From positions 1-28,777 of the forward strand of contig DATFQX010000207.1 of the NCBI GenBank assembly GCA_035263865.1: DNA of 28,777 nucleotides, read 5' to 3'. Shown here piece after piece: positions 1 to 8,051 of this stretch. Within the stretch, counting starts at the first letter, position 1, and each line of letters opens with the position of its first letter. A model generated the notes under the pieces. It did no database searches, was not told where the DNA came from, and saw nothing but the letters and a program-made list of their open reading frames with translations. Made by a program: the position numbers and the translations under genes. The stretch comes from VAZQ01 sp035263865. Lineage in GTDB: Bacteria; Pseudomonadota; Alphaproteobacteria; Rhizobiales; Xanthobacteraceae.

Positions 1-9
1 CTGTCGAGA

Positions 10-1875
10 CTATCCGCGCTCGAGCTTTGCCGCCTTGTCGCGATCATACCACCAGGTCTCGGGCGCGCCGCGCGCGTAGCGCGGTTTCGTCGCGGGGCGG
101 GTGAACACGTCCCAATAGGCGAGCCAGTGGGCGGGCTTGTACCAGTGCGGCACCCAGTAGCGGCCCGAGCGGATCACCCGGTCGAGCGCGCGGCAGGCCG
201 TCGTCAAGTTGGCACGCGTGTCGGCGGCGATGATCTTCTCGATCAATGCGTCGATGACCGGATCGGACATGCCGGCGAGATTTTGCGAGCCGCGCATGGC
301 AGCGGACTGCGAGGAAAAGAAGGTGCGCAGCGAATCGCCGGGCGTGGCCGAAAAGCCAAACCGCTGCACCGTGAGGTCGAAGTCGAAATCGTCGAGGCGC
401 TTGCGATATTGCACGGGGTCGACGATGCGCAGGTTCGCCTCGATGCCCAGCGTGCCGAGATTCTTGACGAACGGCATGTGATGCGGCTGGAACGAGGGCT
501 CGTCGAGCAGGAACTCGACGCTGATCTGCTCGCCCTGCGGCGTCACCCGCTTGCCGTCCTTGACGAGGAAGCCCGCCTCCTGGAGCAGCTGGCTCGCGTG
601 GCGCAACATGGTGCGGTCCTGCCCCGAGGCGTCGGAGACCGGCGCCACGAACGGCTCGCCGAAGACCTCGTCGGGAACCTTGCCGCGGAACGGCTCGAGC
701 AGCGCCAGCTCCTCGCGCGAGGGCTTGCCCGCCGCCATCATGTCGGAGTTCTGGAACACCGAATGGGTGCGCTTGTAGCTGTCGTACATCAGGTTCTTGT
801 TGGTCCATTCGAAATCGAACGCGTAGATGAAGGCTTCGCGCAGCCGCCGGTCCTTGAGCTTTTCCCGGCGCGTGTTGAAGAACCAGCCTTGCGCGCCCGA
901 GGGCGTATCGTCGGCGAGGACGTCGCGCTTGACGCGGCCTTCGCGGATCGCCGGAAAGTCGTAGCGCGTGGCCCAGATACGCGAGGTGAACTCCTCGCGG
1001 AAGAGATAGGTCTTGCTGGTGAATCCCTCGAAGGCGACGTCGCGATCGCGATAGAACTCGTAGCGCACCACGTCGAAATTGTTCTGCCCGCGCCCGACCG
1101 GCAGATCGGCACCCCACCAGTTTTTGACCCGATCGTATTCGATGAAGCGGCCGGTCTCGAAACGGCCGACCTGGTAGGGTCCGCTGCCGAGCGGCGGCTC
1201 GAGCGTGGTCTCGTCGAAGGGATGCTTGGAATAGTAATCGCGAGAAAAAATCGGCAGCGAGGCCGCAAACAGCGGGACGTCACGCGCGCGGTTCGGCGCA
1301 AAGTGGATGAGCACGGTAGCGGCGTCGGGGGCCTCGGCGTCGCGGACATCGCGCAGCAATTGCTGCGCAATCGGGTGACCTTTCTCCTTGAGGATTTTGA
1401 GCGAGAAGGCGGCGTCGTGGGCGGTGAGCGGGCTGCCGTCGTGGAAGGTGATGCCGGGCCGCATCAGGAACCGGTAGGTCAAGCCATCGGCGGAAATGCG
1501 TACGGCGCGTGCGGCAAGCCCGTAGAGGGCATCCGGTTCGTCGGCGGCGCGTGCCATCAGACCGGCGAAGGTGAGCTCCATGCCCTGCGCGCCGTCGCCC
1601 TTGAGGATGAAAATGTTGAGCGAATTGAAGGTGAGAAAGTTTTGATTGAAGACCCGGTTCGACCCGACCTGCGAGAAGATGCCGCCCTTGGGCGCATTCA
1701 CGTTGATATAGTCGAAATGCTTGAAGTTCGCCGGATATTTGAGCTCGCCGAAGGACGACATGCCGTGACGCTCGGGTTCCTCCTCCGCCGAGGCCGGAGC
1801 GGCGAGGCTCGCCGCCAGCGCGCCGGCACCAAGCGCCAGCGTGTCGCGACGCGTCACATTGCGGATGTAGGTCAT
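10..1875 (-). CDS. YejA-like oligopeptide ABC transporter substrate-binding protein (SBP family 5), downstream copy
   Basis: Periplasmic solute receptor that would deliver oligopeptides or similar compounds to an ABC importer of the Yej/Opp/Dpp type. It is 621 aa, about the usual YejA length (~600). The N-terminus has a twin-arginine-like signal (TRRDTLAL, residues 8-15) followed by an Ala-rich stretch and a likely cleavage after ASA near residue 30, so Tat export is possible. After it comes the family hallmark FGELKYP...FKHFDY...APKGG. An in-frame codon 45 bases further upstream was rejected because the ATG at 1875 begins the signal peptide and sits in an ATGA overlap with the preceding paralogue (stop 1872-1874). 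This suggests translational coupling. Permease genes would be expected beyond the left edge. The transported substrate is not visible from sequence. Confidence 0.93.
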   Translation of the reverse strand: MTYIRNVTRRDTLALGAGALAASLAAPASAEEEPERHGMSSFGELKYPANFKHFDYINVNAPKGGIFSQVGSNRVFNQNFLTFNSLNIFILKGDGAQGMELTFAGLMARAADEPDALYGLAARAVRISADGLTYRFLMRPGITFHDGSPLTAHDAAFSLKILKEKGHPIAQQLLRDVRDAEAPDAATVLIHFAPNRARDVPLFAASLPIFSRDYYSKHPFDETTLEPPLGSGPYQVGRFETGRFIEYDRVKNWWGADLPVGRGQNNFDVVRYEFYRDRDVAFEGFTSKTYLFREEFTSRIWATRYDFPAIREGRVKRDVLADDTPSGAQGWFFNTRREKLKDRRLREAFIYAFDFEWTNKNLMYDSYKRTHSVFQNSDMMAAGKPSREELALLEPFRGKVPDEVFGEPFVAPVSDASGQDRTMLRHASQLLQEAGFLVKDGKRVTPQGEQISVEFLLDEPSFQPHHMPFVKNLGTLGIEANLRIVDPVQYRKRLDDFDFDLTVQRFGFSATPGDSLRTFFSSQSAAMRGSQNLAGMSDPVIDALIEKIIAADTRANLTTACRALDRVIRSGRYWVPHWYKPAHWLAYWDVFTRPATKPRYARGAPETWWYDRDKAAKLERG

Positions 1876-3794
1876 GAGCGTGTCCCTATCTTCGCGGCCT
1901 TTTCGGCGTCCCACCACCATACGGTCGGGAAGGCTGATGCGCCGTATTTGGGCAGGGGATCCTGCCGGTTGAAACGGTCCCAGCGCGCGCTGCGGCTCTT
2001 ATCGGAGGTAAACTGCGGCACGACGTAAAAATTCCACAAGAGCACGCGGTCGAGCGCCCTGGTGGCGGCGACGAGCTCGGCGCGATCCTTGGCGAAGATC
2101 ACCCGCTCGATCAGCGCGTCGACCGCCGGATTTTTGATGCCGACATAGTTGCGCGAGCCCGCCGTGTCGGCGGCCTGCGAGCTCCAGTAATCGCGCTGCT
2201 CGTTGCCGGGGGAGAGCGATTCCGGCCAGGACGCGACGATCATGTCGAAATCCCAGTTGCGCAGCCGGTTCTCGTATTGCGGATCATCGACCGTGCGCAC
2301 GTTCACCGTCATGCCAAGCCGTTCGAGCGAAGGCTTGTAGAACAAGATGATTCGCTCGATGCTCGGCTCCTCGGTGAGAATCTCGAAGCTGAAGGGCTCG
2401 CCGGTCTTCGCGTTGACCAGTTTCTGGCTGCGGATTTCGTAACCTGCCTCCTTGAGGAGCCGCATCGCTTCGCGCAGATTGGCACGCACATTCTCGGGGC
2501 TGCCGCCCACCGGGTTGGCGTACGCGGTGGTGAATAGTTCCGGCGGCACTTTGTCCTTCACCGTTTCCAGGATTTCCAGTTCCTGACCCTGCGGCAGGCC
2601 GGAGGAGGCGAGTTCGGTACCTTCGAAATAGCTATTGATGCGCGTGTACTGCCCGTAGAAGATCTGCTTGTTCATTTCCTCGAAGTCATAGGCGAAATTA
2701 AACGCGCGGCGCAATCGCGGATCCTTGAATTTGTCGCGCCGCGTATTGAACGCAAAACCCTGCATGATGCCGCGGTTGCGCTGCGGAAATTCCTCGAGCA
2801 CGACCCGCTTGTCCTTGACCGCCGGGAAATCGTAGGCCGTGGCCCAGTTCTTGGCGATGTTCTCGGTGCGCCAATCGATATGGTCGGCCTTGAACGCCTC
2901 GAGCCCCACCGTCGCGTCACGAAAATATTCGAAGCGCATCTCGTCGAAATTGTCGCGTCCGACACTGACGTTAAGATCCTTGGCCCAATAGTCCTTCACC
3001 CGCTCGTAGACGACGGTGCGGCCGGCGACGAACTCCTTGATACGGTAGGCGCCGTTGCCAAGCGGCGGCTCGAGCGTGGTCGCGCCGATATCGCGTTTCC
3101 TTCCCGAGGCGTCGGTGCCCTCCCACCAATGCTTCGGCAGCACGTTGAGCTGCCCCACGATCTGCGGCATTTCCCGATTGCCCGGCGCGTCGAAGACGAA
3201 GGTGACCTCGCGCTCCCCGGTCTGCTCGACCTTGGCCACGTGCCGGTAATAGGCCGCGAGCGACGGATTGTGCGTCTTGAACGCCTGCATGGAGAAGATC
3301 ACATCCTCGACGGTGATCGGCTTGCCGTCGTGATGGCGCGCGGCGGCGCGCAAGCGGAAGCTCGCGGAGCTAAAGTCGCGTGGGTGGCTCACCGCTTCGG
3401 CGATGAGCCCGTACTCGGTCGACACTTCGTCAAGCGCGGGCGCCATCAAGGTGTCGGAGATCAGCCCGGCTCCCGCCGCGATCGAGCCTTTGAGCCCGGA
3501 CACGACCTCGTTAAAGTTGTCGAAGGTGCCAATCGCCATCAGCCGCACGCTGCCGCCCTTGGGCGCCTTCGGGTTGACGTAATCGAAATGCTTGAAGGCG
3601 GGCGGATATTTAAGCTCGCCGAACAGCGACAAGCCGTGCCGCCATGCGAGCTTGCCCTCGCCGTTTTGAACTTGCGCCTGCGCCGCGGCGCCGAGAAGCG
3701 GCACGCGCTCGAAGATGGGCAACAAAGCTGCAAGAAGGCCGGTGCGGAGGAGGATTCGGCGGGTCAGGCGCAAGGAAAACCTCCGGGGGAGCAC
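1872..3794 (-). CDS. YejA-like oligopeptide ABC transporter substrate-binding protein (SBP family 5), upstream copy
   Basis: Second periplasmic binding protein of the same family, 640 aa, first gene of the transporter operon. The N-terminus is basic with a TRRILLR twin-arginine-like motif (residues 11-17), a hydrophobic core and a probable cleavage after AQA near residue 40. The YejA hallmark LFGELKYP...FKHFDY...APKGG follows. The paralogue downstream shares this block and general architecture but the two have diverged clearly, so they probably bind different ligands or divide the work for one permease. The 195 bases upstream hold the candidate promoter region. Family and role in peptide-like uptake are well supported; substrate is inference. 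Confidence 0.93.
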   Translation of the reverse strand: MLPRRFSLRLTRRILLRTGLLAALLPIFERVPLLGAAAQAQVQNGEGKLAWRHGLSLFGELKYPPAFKHFDYVNPKAPKGGSVRLMAIGTFDNFNEVVSGLKGSIAAGAGLISDTLMAPALDEVSTEYGLIAEAVSHPRDFSSASFRLRAAARHHDGKPITVEDVIFSMQAFKTHNPSLAAYYRHVAKVEQTGEREVTFVFDAPGNREMPQIVGQLNVLPKHWWEGTDASGRKRDIGATTLEPPLGNGAYRIKEFVAGRTVVYERVKDYWAKDLNVSVGRDNFDEMRFEYFRDATVGLEAFKADHIDWRTENIAKNWATAYDFPAVKDKRVVLEEFPQRNRGIMQGFAFNTRRDKFKDPRLRRAFNFAYDFEEMNKQIFYGQYTRINSYFEGTELASSGLPQGQELEILETVKDKVPPELFTTAYANPVGGSPENVRANLREAMRLLKEAGYEIRSQKLVNAKTGEPFSFEILTEEPSIERIILFYKPSLERLGMTVNVRTVDDPQYENRLRNWDFDMIVASWPESLSPGNEQRDYWSSQAADTAGSRNYVGIKNPAVDALIERVIFAKDRAELVAATRALDRVLLWNFYVVPQFTSDKSRSARWDRFNRQDPLPKYGASAFPTVWWWDAEKAAKIGTRS

Positions 3795-3844
3795 GCACGG
3801 GGCGCATCATGTCCGATGTCGGATGACTTAACAGTGACAGCGGC

Positions 3845-3890
3845 GCGTGGCGAGGACGACTGTACTATACTTTATAAGTAGGGCGCGACC
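3845..3890 (-). promoter_or_regulatory. AT-rich candidate promoter of the two-SBP operon
   Basis: In an otherwise GC-rich gap, the minus strand reads TACTTATAAAGTATAGTACA between about 3882 and 3862, some 70-85 bases before the start codon at 3794. It is the only AT-rich stretch of this kind there and contains an imperfect inverted repeat (TACT-TATA / TATA-AGTA). A hairpin (ATGGGC 3908-3913 / GCCCAT 3920-3925) lies just upstream. Exact -35/-10 boxes cannot be fixed. Confidence 0.3.
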
Positions 3891-3961
3891 GCGCCGGCGC
3901 TATAGAGATGGGCCTCCAAGCCCATTCATTACCAAAACTTAAAGTAAGCGATAAAGCGGCG

Positions 3962-3988
3962 GGCATCATCCTCCAAATGGAGGATGCC
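3962..3988 (-). terminator. Hairpin directly after the cytochrome c gene
   Basis: GGCATcatCCTCC (3962-3974), loop AAAT, GGAGGATGCC (3979-3988) forms a roughly 10-bp stem with a 3-base bulge, starting two bases after the cytochrome c stop codon. There is no clear T-run on the minus strand, so it could be an intrinsic terminator of weak type or an mRNA 3'-end stabiliser. Confidence 0.4.
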
Positions 3989-3989
3989 G

Positions 3990-4559
3990 TCACTGCGGCT
4001 TCGCTCCGTCTCCCGCTTCGGCCGCCTTGGGGAGCGGCGCCGGGTTGTCGGCCAGGGAGTTGAGATAGGTGATGACGTCGGCGCGCTCGCTGCCGCGCGG
4101 GATGCCCGCGAACGTCATATTGGTGCCGGGAATGAAGCCGCGCGGATTGGTGATGAACTGGTTGAGGTCATCGATCGTCCAATTGCCGCCCTTCCCCTTC
4201 ATCGCCGCGGAATAGTTGAAGCCGGCCTCCAATGCCCGCGCACGGCCGACCACGCCCCATAGATTGGGCCCGACCAGGTTGCGCCCGCCCTTGTTGAAGG
4301 TATGGCACGCTTGACATTTCTTGGCGGAGTTCTCGCCGCGTTTCACGTCGGCATTGGCGAGCAGCTGCTCGATCGGCTGCTGCTTCTCCTGCTCGGCGGG
4401 TTTGCCCGACGGCGTCTGTTCCGGAACGGCGACATCATAGCCCGGTTTTGCGGGCTTCTCCGGCGCGAAAATGGCGCCGGCGGCGATGTTGATCGCGAGC
4501 AGGCACAGACAGGTGCCGAGGATGGCACCGAGGATCTTGTTCACTTCAAAGGAGTCCAT
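3990..4559 (-). CDS. cycM: Membrane-anchored class I cytochrome c, CycM type
   Basis: Electron carrier anchored in the cytoplasmic membrane with its haem domain in the periplasm. In rhizobia CycM passes electrons from the bc1 complex to the aa3 oxidase. The 189-aa protein has an uncleaved N-terminal anchor (about residues 9-31), a Pro/Glu/Gln-rich linker (35-65) and a class I cytochrome c fold: haem-binding CQACH at 82-86, GPNLWGVVGR at 97-106 and probable axial Met148 in GTNMTFAG. The ATG at 4559 was chosen over one 96 bases upstream because it immediately precedes the anchor as in CycM. It is divergent from kdsB. The cycM-kdsB-pheA arrangement is, as I recall, conserved in Bradyrhizobium relatives. 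Confidence 0.9.
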   Translation of the reverse strand: MDSFEVNKILGAILGTCLCLLAINIAAGAIFAPEKPAKPGYDVAVPEQTPSGKPAEQEKQQPIEQLLANADVKRGENSAKKCQACHTFNKGGRNLVGPNLWGVVGRARALEAGFNYSAAMKGKGGNWTIDDLNQFITNPRGFIPGTNMTFAGIPRGSERADVITYLNSLADNPAPLPKAAEAGDGAKPQ

Positions 4560-4675
4560 CGCCTCGAAGCTCGCGCGCGCAGCGTGATGGGAAAGCGGCA
4601 GGCAGCCGCGGATTGCGGCGGCGCACAAATAGCCGGTTTGCCTCGGCCCTGGCAACCCGTATAACCGGCCGTTGT

Positions 4676-4750
4676 CCGCTCGTCCCCGCGCAAGCGGGGC
4701 CCAGGGCCAGAAGTCGCAGCCACTGGATTCTCGTACGAGGGAATGAGCGG
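4676..4750. repeat. Palindromic dispersed repeat, family A, copy 1
   Basis: 75 bases beginning CCGCTCGTCCCCGCG and ending GGGAATGAGCGG, so the two ends are inverted repeats, and each half carries its own small palindrome (CCCCGC..GCGGGG). The right half is the most degenerate of the four copies here (TCTCGTACGAGGGAA). It lies between the divergent cycM and kdsB genes and contains an ATG (4743) in frame with kdsB. Confidence 0.85.
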
Positions 4751-4817
4751 AACGAAGCTACAGCGCCGCTCAAACGCGTCACCACGCGCACATTGTGCAG
4801 CCCGCCGAGTCGGATCG

Positions 4818-5555
4818 ATGGCCGACGCTCTCATCCTCATCCCGGCGCGCATGGCCTCGACGCGGCTTCCCGGCAAGCCGCTCCTCGACATCGCCGGCCA
4901 ACCGATGATCGTCCACGTCATGCGCCGCGCGCAGGCCGCGCGCGTGGGCGAGGTCGTAGTGGCGACGGATTCGGAGGTGATCGCCGCCTGCGTCGAGAAG
5001 GCCGACGGGCGCGCGGTGATGACGCGCGCCGACCATGTTTCGGGATCGGACCGCATCTTCGAGGCGCTCGAGGTCATCGACCCGCAGCGCCGCAGCCGCA
5101 TCATCATCAACATGCAGGCCGATCTGCCCACCATCACGCCTGCCGACGTCGCGGCCGCGATCGCCCCGCTTGCGGACGCGGCGGTCGATATCGCCACGCT
5201 TGCTGCCGAGATCACGCGCGAAGAGGAGCGCAGCGACCCGAACGTGGTGAAGCTCGTCGGCACCCCGGTCGGAAAAGACCGCCTGCGCGCGCTCTATTTC
5301 ACCCGCGCGACGGCGCCCGCGGGCGAGGGCCCGCTCTATCACCACATCGGGCTTTACGCCTTTCGCCGCGCCGCGCTGGCGCGTTTCGTCGCGCTCTCCC
5401 CCTCGCCGCTGGAGCAGCGCGAGAAGCTCGAGCAGTTGCGCGCGCTCGAGGCGGGCATGCGCATCGACGCGAGCATCGTCGCGAGCGTGCCGCTCGGCGT
5501 CGATACGCCCGCCGACCTCGAGCGAGCGCGTGAGATTCTCGGGCGGGGCCCGTAG
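4818..5555 (+). CDS. kdsB: 3-deoxy-manno-octulosonate cytidylyltransferase
   Basis: Cytosolic enzyme that activates Kdo with CTP to CMP-Kdo for the inner core of lipopolysaccharide. The 245-aa length is normal for KdsB. Visible signatures are the nucleotide-binding start LILIPARMASTRLPGKPL (residues 5-22), ATDS, the SGSDRIFEAL block, INMQADLPTI (family NxQGDxP) and YHHIGLYAFRR. The start at 4818 (MADALILIPAR) matches the family; an in-frame ATG at 4743 lies inside a dispersed repeat and would add an unlikely basic leader. A family A repeat follows 24 bases after the stop. It is unrelated in function to neighbouring pheA. Confidence 0.95.
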   Translation: MADALILIPARMASTRLPGKPLLDIAGQPMIVHVMRRAQAARVGEVVVATDSEVIAACVEKADGRAVMTRADHVSGSDRIFEALEVIDPQRRSRIIINMQADLPTITPADVAAAIAPLADAAVDIATLAAEITREEERSDPNVVKLVGTPVGKDRLRALYFTRATAPAGEGPLYHHIGLYAFRRAALARFVALSPSPLEQREKLEQLRALEAGMRIDASIVASVPLGVDTPADLERAREILGRGP

Positions 5556-5579
5556 CCCAACAGCAATAAGCAAGTTCTG

Positions 5580-5656
5580 CGCTCGTCCCCGCGAAAGCGG
5601 GGACCGAGAATCACAGACCGCATCCCCTGGATTCCCGCTTACGCGGGAATGAGCGG
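5580..5656. repeat. Palindromic dispersed repeat, family A, copy 2
   Basis: 77 bases running from CGCTCGTCCCCGCG through two arms (CCCCGCGAAAGCGGGG and TTCCCGCTTACGCGGGAA) to AATGAGCGG. It has the same orientation as copies 1 and 4. It sits in the 164-base gap between kdsB and pheA and would form two adjacent strong hairpins in a kdsB transcript, so it may act as a 3'-end structure. Confidence 0.88.
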
Positions 5657-5719
5657 TCGAGGCGCAGCCGCAGTCGGCAGACGCAAGACGCAAGCGAGCC
5701 GTTGACTCGGAGGAGCCGC

Positions 5720-6595
5720 GTGCGTACCGGAACGGCCATGACAGCCAAAAAGGTCGTGTTCCAGGGCGAGCCGGGAGCGAATTCCCATCTTGCCTCGCGC
5801 GAAGTCTATCCGGACTACGAAGCTGTGCCGTGCGCGACCTTTGAGGACGCCTTCGCGGCGATCAGCGCGGGCGAGGTCGCGCTCGGCATGATCCCGATCG
5901 AAAACTCGGTCGCCGGCCGCGTCGCCGACATTCACCATCTTCTGCCGGACTCAGGCCTGCATATCGTGGCCGAGCATTTCATGCCGGTGCGCCACCAGCT
6001 GCTCGCCCCCAAGGGGGCAACGCTTTCCGACATCAAGACGGTCGAGAGCCACGTGCACGCGCTCGGTCAGTGCCGCCGAGTGATCCGCAAGCTCGGCATC
6101 AAGCCGGTGGTCGCGGCCGACACCGCCGGCTCCGCGCGCGAGGTCGCCGAAATGGGCGACAAGACGCGCGCCGCCATCGCCTCGCGGCTTGCCGCGGAGA
6201 TCTACGGGCTCGACATCCTGGCGCAGGATATCGAGGACGAAGACCACAACACCACGCGCTTCATCGTGCTCTCACGCGATGCAAAATGGGCCGCACGCGA
6301 CGGCCGCCCGGTCATCACCACGTTCTTGTTCCGGGTGCGCAACGTGCCCGCCGCGCTCTACAAGGGGCTCGGCGGATTTGCCACCAACGGCGTCAATATG
6401 ACCAAGCTCGAAAGCTACATGATCGAGGGCAACTTCTTCGCCACGCAGTTCTATGCGGATGTCGAAGGCCACCCTGAAGACCGCAGCCTGGTGTTCGCAT
6501 TCGAGGAACTCGCGTTCTATTCCAAAGAGATGAAGATCCTTGGCGTCTATCCGGCGCATCCTTTCCGCGCGACCTTCGAGGAGACGGTGGGATAG
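5720..6595 (+). CDS. pheA: Prephenate dehydratase
   Basis: Converts prephenate to phenylpyruvate in phenylalanine synthesis; cytosolic. It is the monofunctional PDT-ACT type without chorismate mutase. The PDT domain starts at VVFQGEPGANSH and contains MIPIENSVAGRVADIHHLL, ESHVHALGQCRR and the catalytic-site NTTRF motif. A C-terminal ACT domain begins near TTFLFRVRN and carries KLESYM where many homologues have ESRP, the phenylalanine-binding region for feedback control. Start: GTG at 5720 has GGAGG at 5709-5713 with good spacing; ATG at 5738 (MTAKKVVFQ) is the alternative closer to homologue N-termini. The inverted-repeat unit begins 13 bases after the stop. Confidence 0.93.
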   Translation: MRTGTAMTAKKVVFQGEPGANSHLASREVYPDYEAVPCATFEDAFAAISAGEVALGMIPIENSVAGRVADIHHLLPDSGLHIVAEHFMPVRHQLLAPKGATLSDIKTVESHVHALGQCRRVIRKLGIKPVVAADTAGSAREVAEMGDKTRAAIASRLAAEIYGLDILAQDIEDEDHNTTRFIVLSRDAKWAARDGRPVITTFLFRVRNVPAALYKGLGGFATNGVNMTKLESYMIEGNFFATQFYADVEGHPEDRSLVFAFEELAFYSKEMKILGVYPAHPFRATFEETVG

Positions 6596-6638
6596 CGGGC
6601 GCGCCAGGCTAGGGCGTGTACTCATAAATCGGCCAGCG

Positions 6639-6665
6639 ATGTCCGCTGTCGGGCAAACCGGACAT
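6639..6665 (+). repeat. Small inverted repeat inside the left arm of the unit
   Basis: ATGTCCG (6639-6645) and CGGACAT (6659-6665) are a perfect 7-bp inverted pair with a 13-base spacer. The right arm carries a comparable hairpin, so each end of the unit has internal secondary structure. Confidence 0.55.
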
Positions 6666-6781
6666 TGAGCCGACATCGCCCCATGACCGAGTCTGACCCA
6701 GCTGCGACATTGGTGGGCAATTTTGCTGTGACGCAGAATGCTGCCCTTTGGTAGGGTTTGTCCTCGACGGATAGTTTTTGC

Positions 6782-7766
6782 ATGACACGGCGTAACTTCA
6801 TCGCACTCCTGGGCGGCGCGGCGCTGACCTGGCCGCTCGCGGCGCGCGCGCAGCAGCCGCCAATGCCGGTGATCGGATTCCTCAGCAGCGTGTCTCCCGG
6901 CCCCTGGGCACACCTCCTGGCGGCATTTCGTCAAGGATTGAGTGAAAGCGGCTATGTTGAAGGTCGCAACGTGGCCATCGAATTTCGCTGGGCGGAAGGG
7001 CGCTACGATCGACTCCCCGCACTCGCTGCCGATCTCGTAGCCCGCCAAGTGGCAGTGCTCGTGTCGACCGGGGGCACTATGACGACTCTCGCCGCTAAGG
7101 CCGCGACAAAGACAATTCCCATTGTCTTCACGATCGGTGGCGATCCAGTTCAACTCGGCATTGTTGCCAGCCTCAACCGGCCTGGCGGCAACATCACCGG
7201 CGTGAACATATTCACCTCTGAGATGGGCGCAAAGCGGCTAGGACTCCTCCATGAGATGGTCCCGACCGCGGCACTGATCGCCGTGCTGATAAATCTGAAG
7301 AACCCGAATACTGAGACGATATCAAAAGAGATCCCTGAGGCCGCCCGCTCCGTTGGTCAACGGATCCATATCTTAACCGCCACAACCGAACATGAACTCG
7401 ATACCGCGTTCAAGACCATGACTGATTTGAGAGCTGGTGCGCTCCTCGTTGCCGCAGACCCATTCTTCAACAGCCGGCGTGAGTACATCGTCGCACTGGC
7501 GGCACGGTACGGCATCCCTGCAATGTACGAACAGCGAGAATTCGCGCTGGCCGGCGGATTGATGAGCTATGGCACCAACCCCCCCCAACGGCTATCGCCA
7601 GGCCGGCCTATACACTGGGCGGGTGCTCAAAGGCGAGAAGCCTGCAAACCTGCCCGTCGTCCAATCAACCGAATTCGAGTTCGTGATCAATCTGAATGCC
7701 GCGAAGGCACTCGGTCTTGAGGTGCCACCCGGCCTCTCCGCGAGCGCCGACGAGGTGATCGAATAG
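6782..7766 (+). pseudogene. ABC_sub_bind-family substrate-binding protein (DUF534 type), frameshifted at a C8 run
   Basis: Periplasmic receptor of the family seen in many copies in Bradyrhizobium-like genomes, related to tryptophan/tyrosine-type binding proteins. The start ATG 6782 gives a Tat-like signal (MTRRNFIALLGG...ARAQQ); GFLSS, LSESGYVEGRNVAIEFRWAEG, GGDPVQLGIV and RPGGNITG follow. At 7579-7586 there are eight Cs where the family needs seven. The reading frame moves there, and the true C-terminus (GYRQAGLYTGRVLKGEKPAN...ADEVIE) continues in another frame to 7766, whereas the original frame runs on to 7720 without homology. Corrected length is about 328 aa, normal for the family. The alternative is a sequencing error at the homopolymer. 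It is the sole gene between the inverted repeats 6609-6628 and 7886-7906. Confidence 0.85.
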
Positions 7767-7798
7767 CAGTGCTTTTGCTGCGGCGCGTTAAGACGGAC

Positions 7799-7821
7799 AC
7801 ATCTCGGACCTGGCGAGATGT
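7799..7821 (+). terminator. Hairpin after the substrate-binding protein remnant
   Basis: ACATCTCG (7799-7806), loop GACCTGG, CGAGATGT (7814-7821) gives a perfect 8-bp stem, 33 bases after the stop at 7766. No T-run follows, so this may be a structural part of the right arm of the unit rather than a terminator. Confidence 0.35.
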
Positions 7822-7939
7822 CCGACTTGAGTCCGCAAATTGGGCCAAAGCAGACATTGATCAGGTCGCTGTCACCAATCGCGACTTTATGACTACACGC
7901 CCCTAGTGCGCATTCCGTTCGACTTGATCCACGAGCCCT

Positions 7940-8016
7940 CCGCTCATTCCCGCGCAAGCGGGAATCCAGAGCCTCAGGCCGCAGCCCTGGGTCTCCGCTT
8001 TCGCGGGGACGAGCGG
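7940..8016. repeat. Palindromic dispersed repeat, family A, copy 3 (reversed)
   Basis: 77 bases beginning CCGCTCATTCCCGCG and ending CGCGGGGACGAGCGG, the reverse orientation of the other three copies. The arms TTCCCGCGCAAGCGGGAA and CTCCGCTTTCGCGGGGAC are intact. It lies downstream of the DUF1127 gene (which ends at 8052 on minus) and 33 bases beyond the inverted-repeat unit. Confidence 0.88.
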
Positions 8017-8051
8017 ATCCAGGAGGCAATTCAACGTCACCGAACTGCGCC

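Larger units (their letters stand above)
6609..7906. mobile_element. Inverted-repeat-bounded unit carrying a substrate-binding protein gene (putative non-autonomous element)
   Basis: The left end reads CTAGGGCGTGTACTCATAAA (6609-6628). The reverse complement of the right end (7886-7906) begins CTAGGGGCGTGTAGTCATAA, with one gap and one substitution over about 20 bases. Similarity continues inward: left 6638-6676 (ATGTCCGCTG...AGCCGACAT) against the complement of right 7818-7860 (ATGTCTGCTT...AGTCGGACAT). Both ends finish in CTAG, which could be a 4-bp or TA target duplication. The only gene inside is the frameshifted substrate-binding protein; no transposase is present. Inference: it was moved in trans, or it is the relic of a larger element. 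Confidence 0.5.

Noticed and set aside
127..2028. Long plus-strand open frame of 633 codons opposite the first binding protein, and a similar one of 512 codons at 19541-21079
   Set aside because: Antisense shadows in GC-rich DNA: composition is low in normal protein signatures, and the opposite strand holds clear YejA-like and PobA/LhgO genes.
4743..4817. Earlier ATG for kdsB
   Set aside because: It lies in a dispersed repeat and adds a basic leader absent from KdsB proteins.
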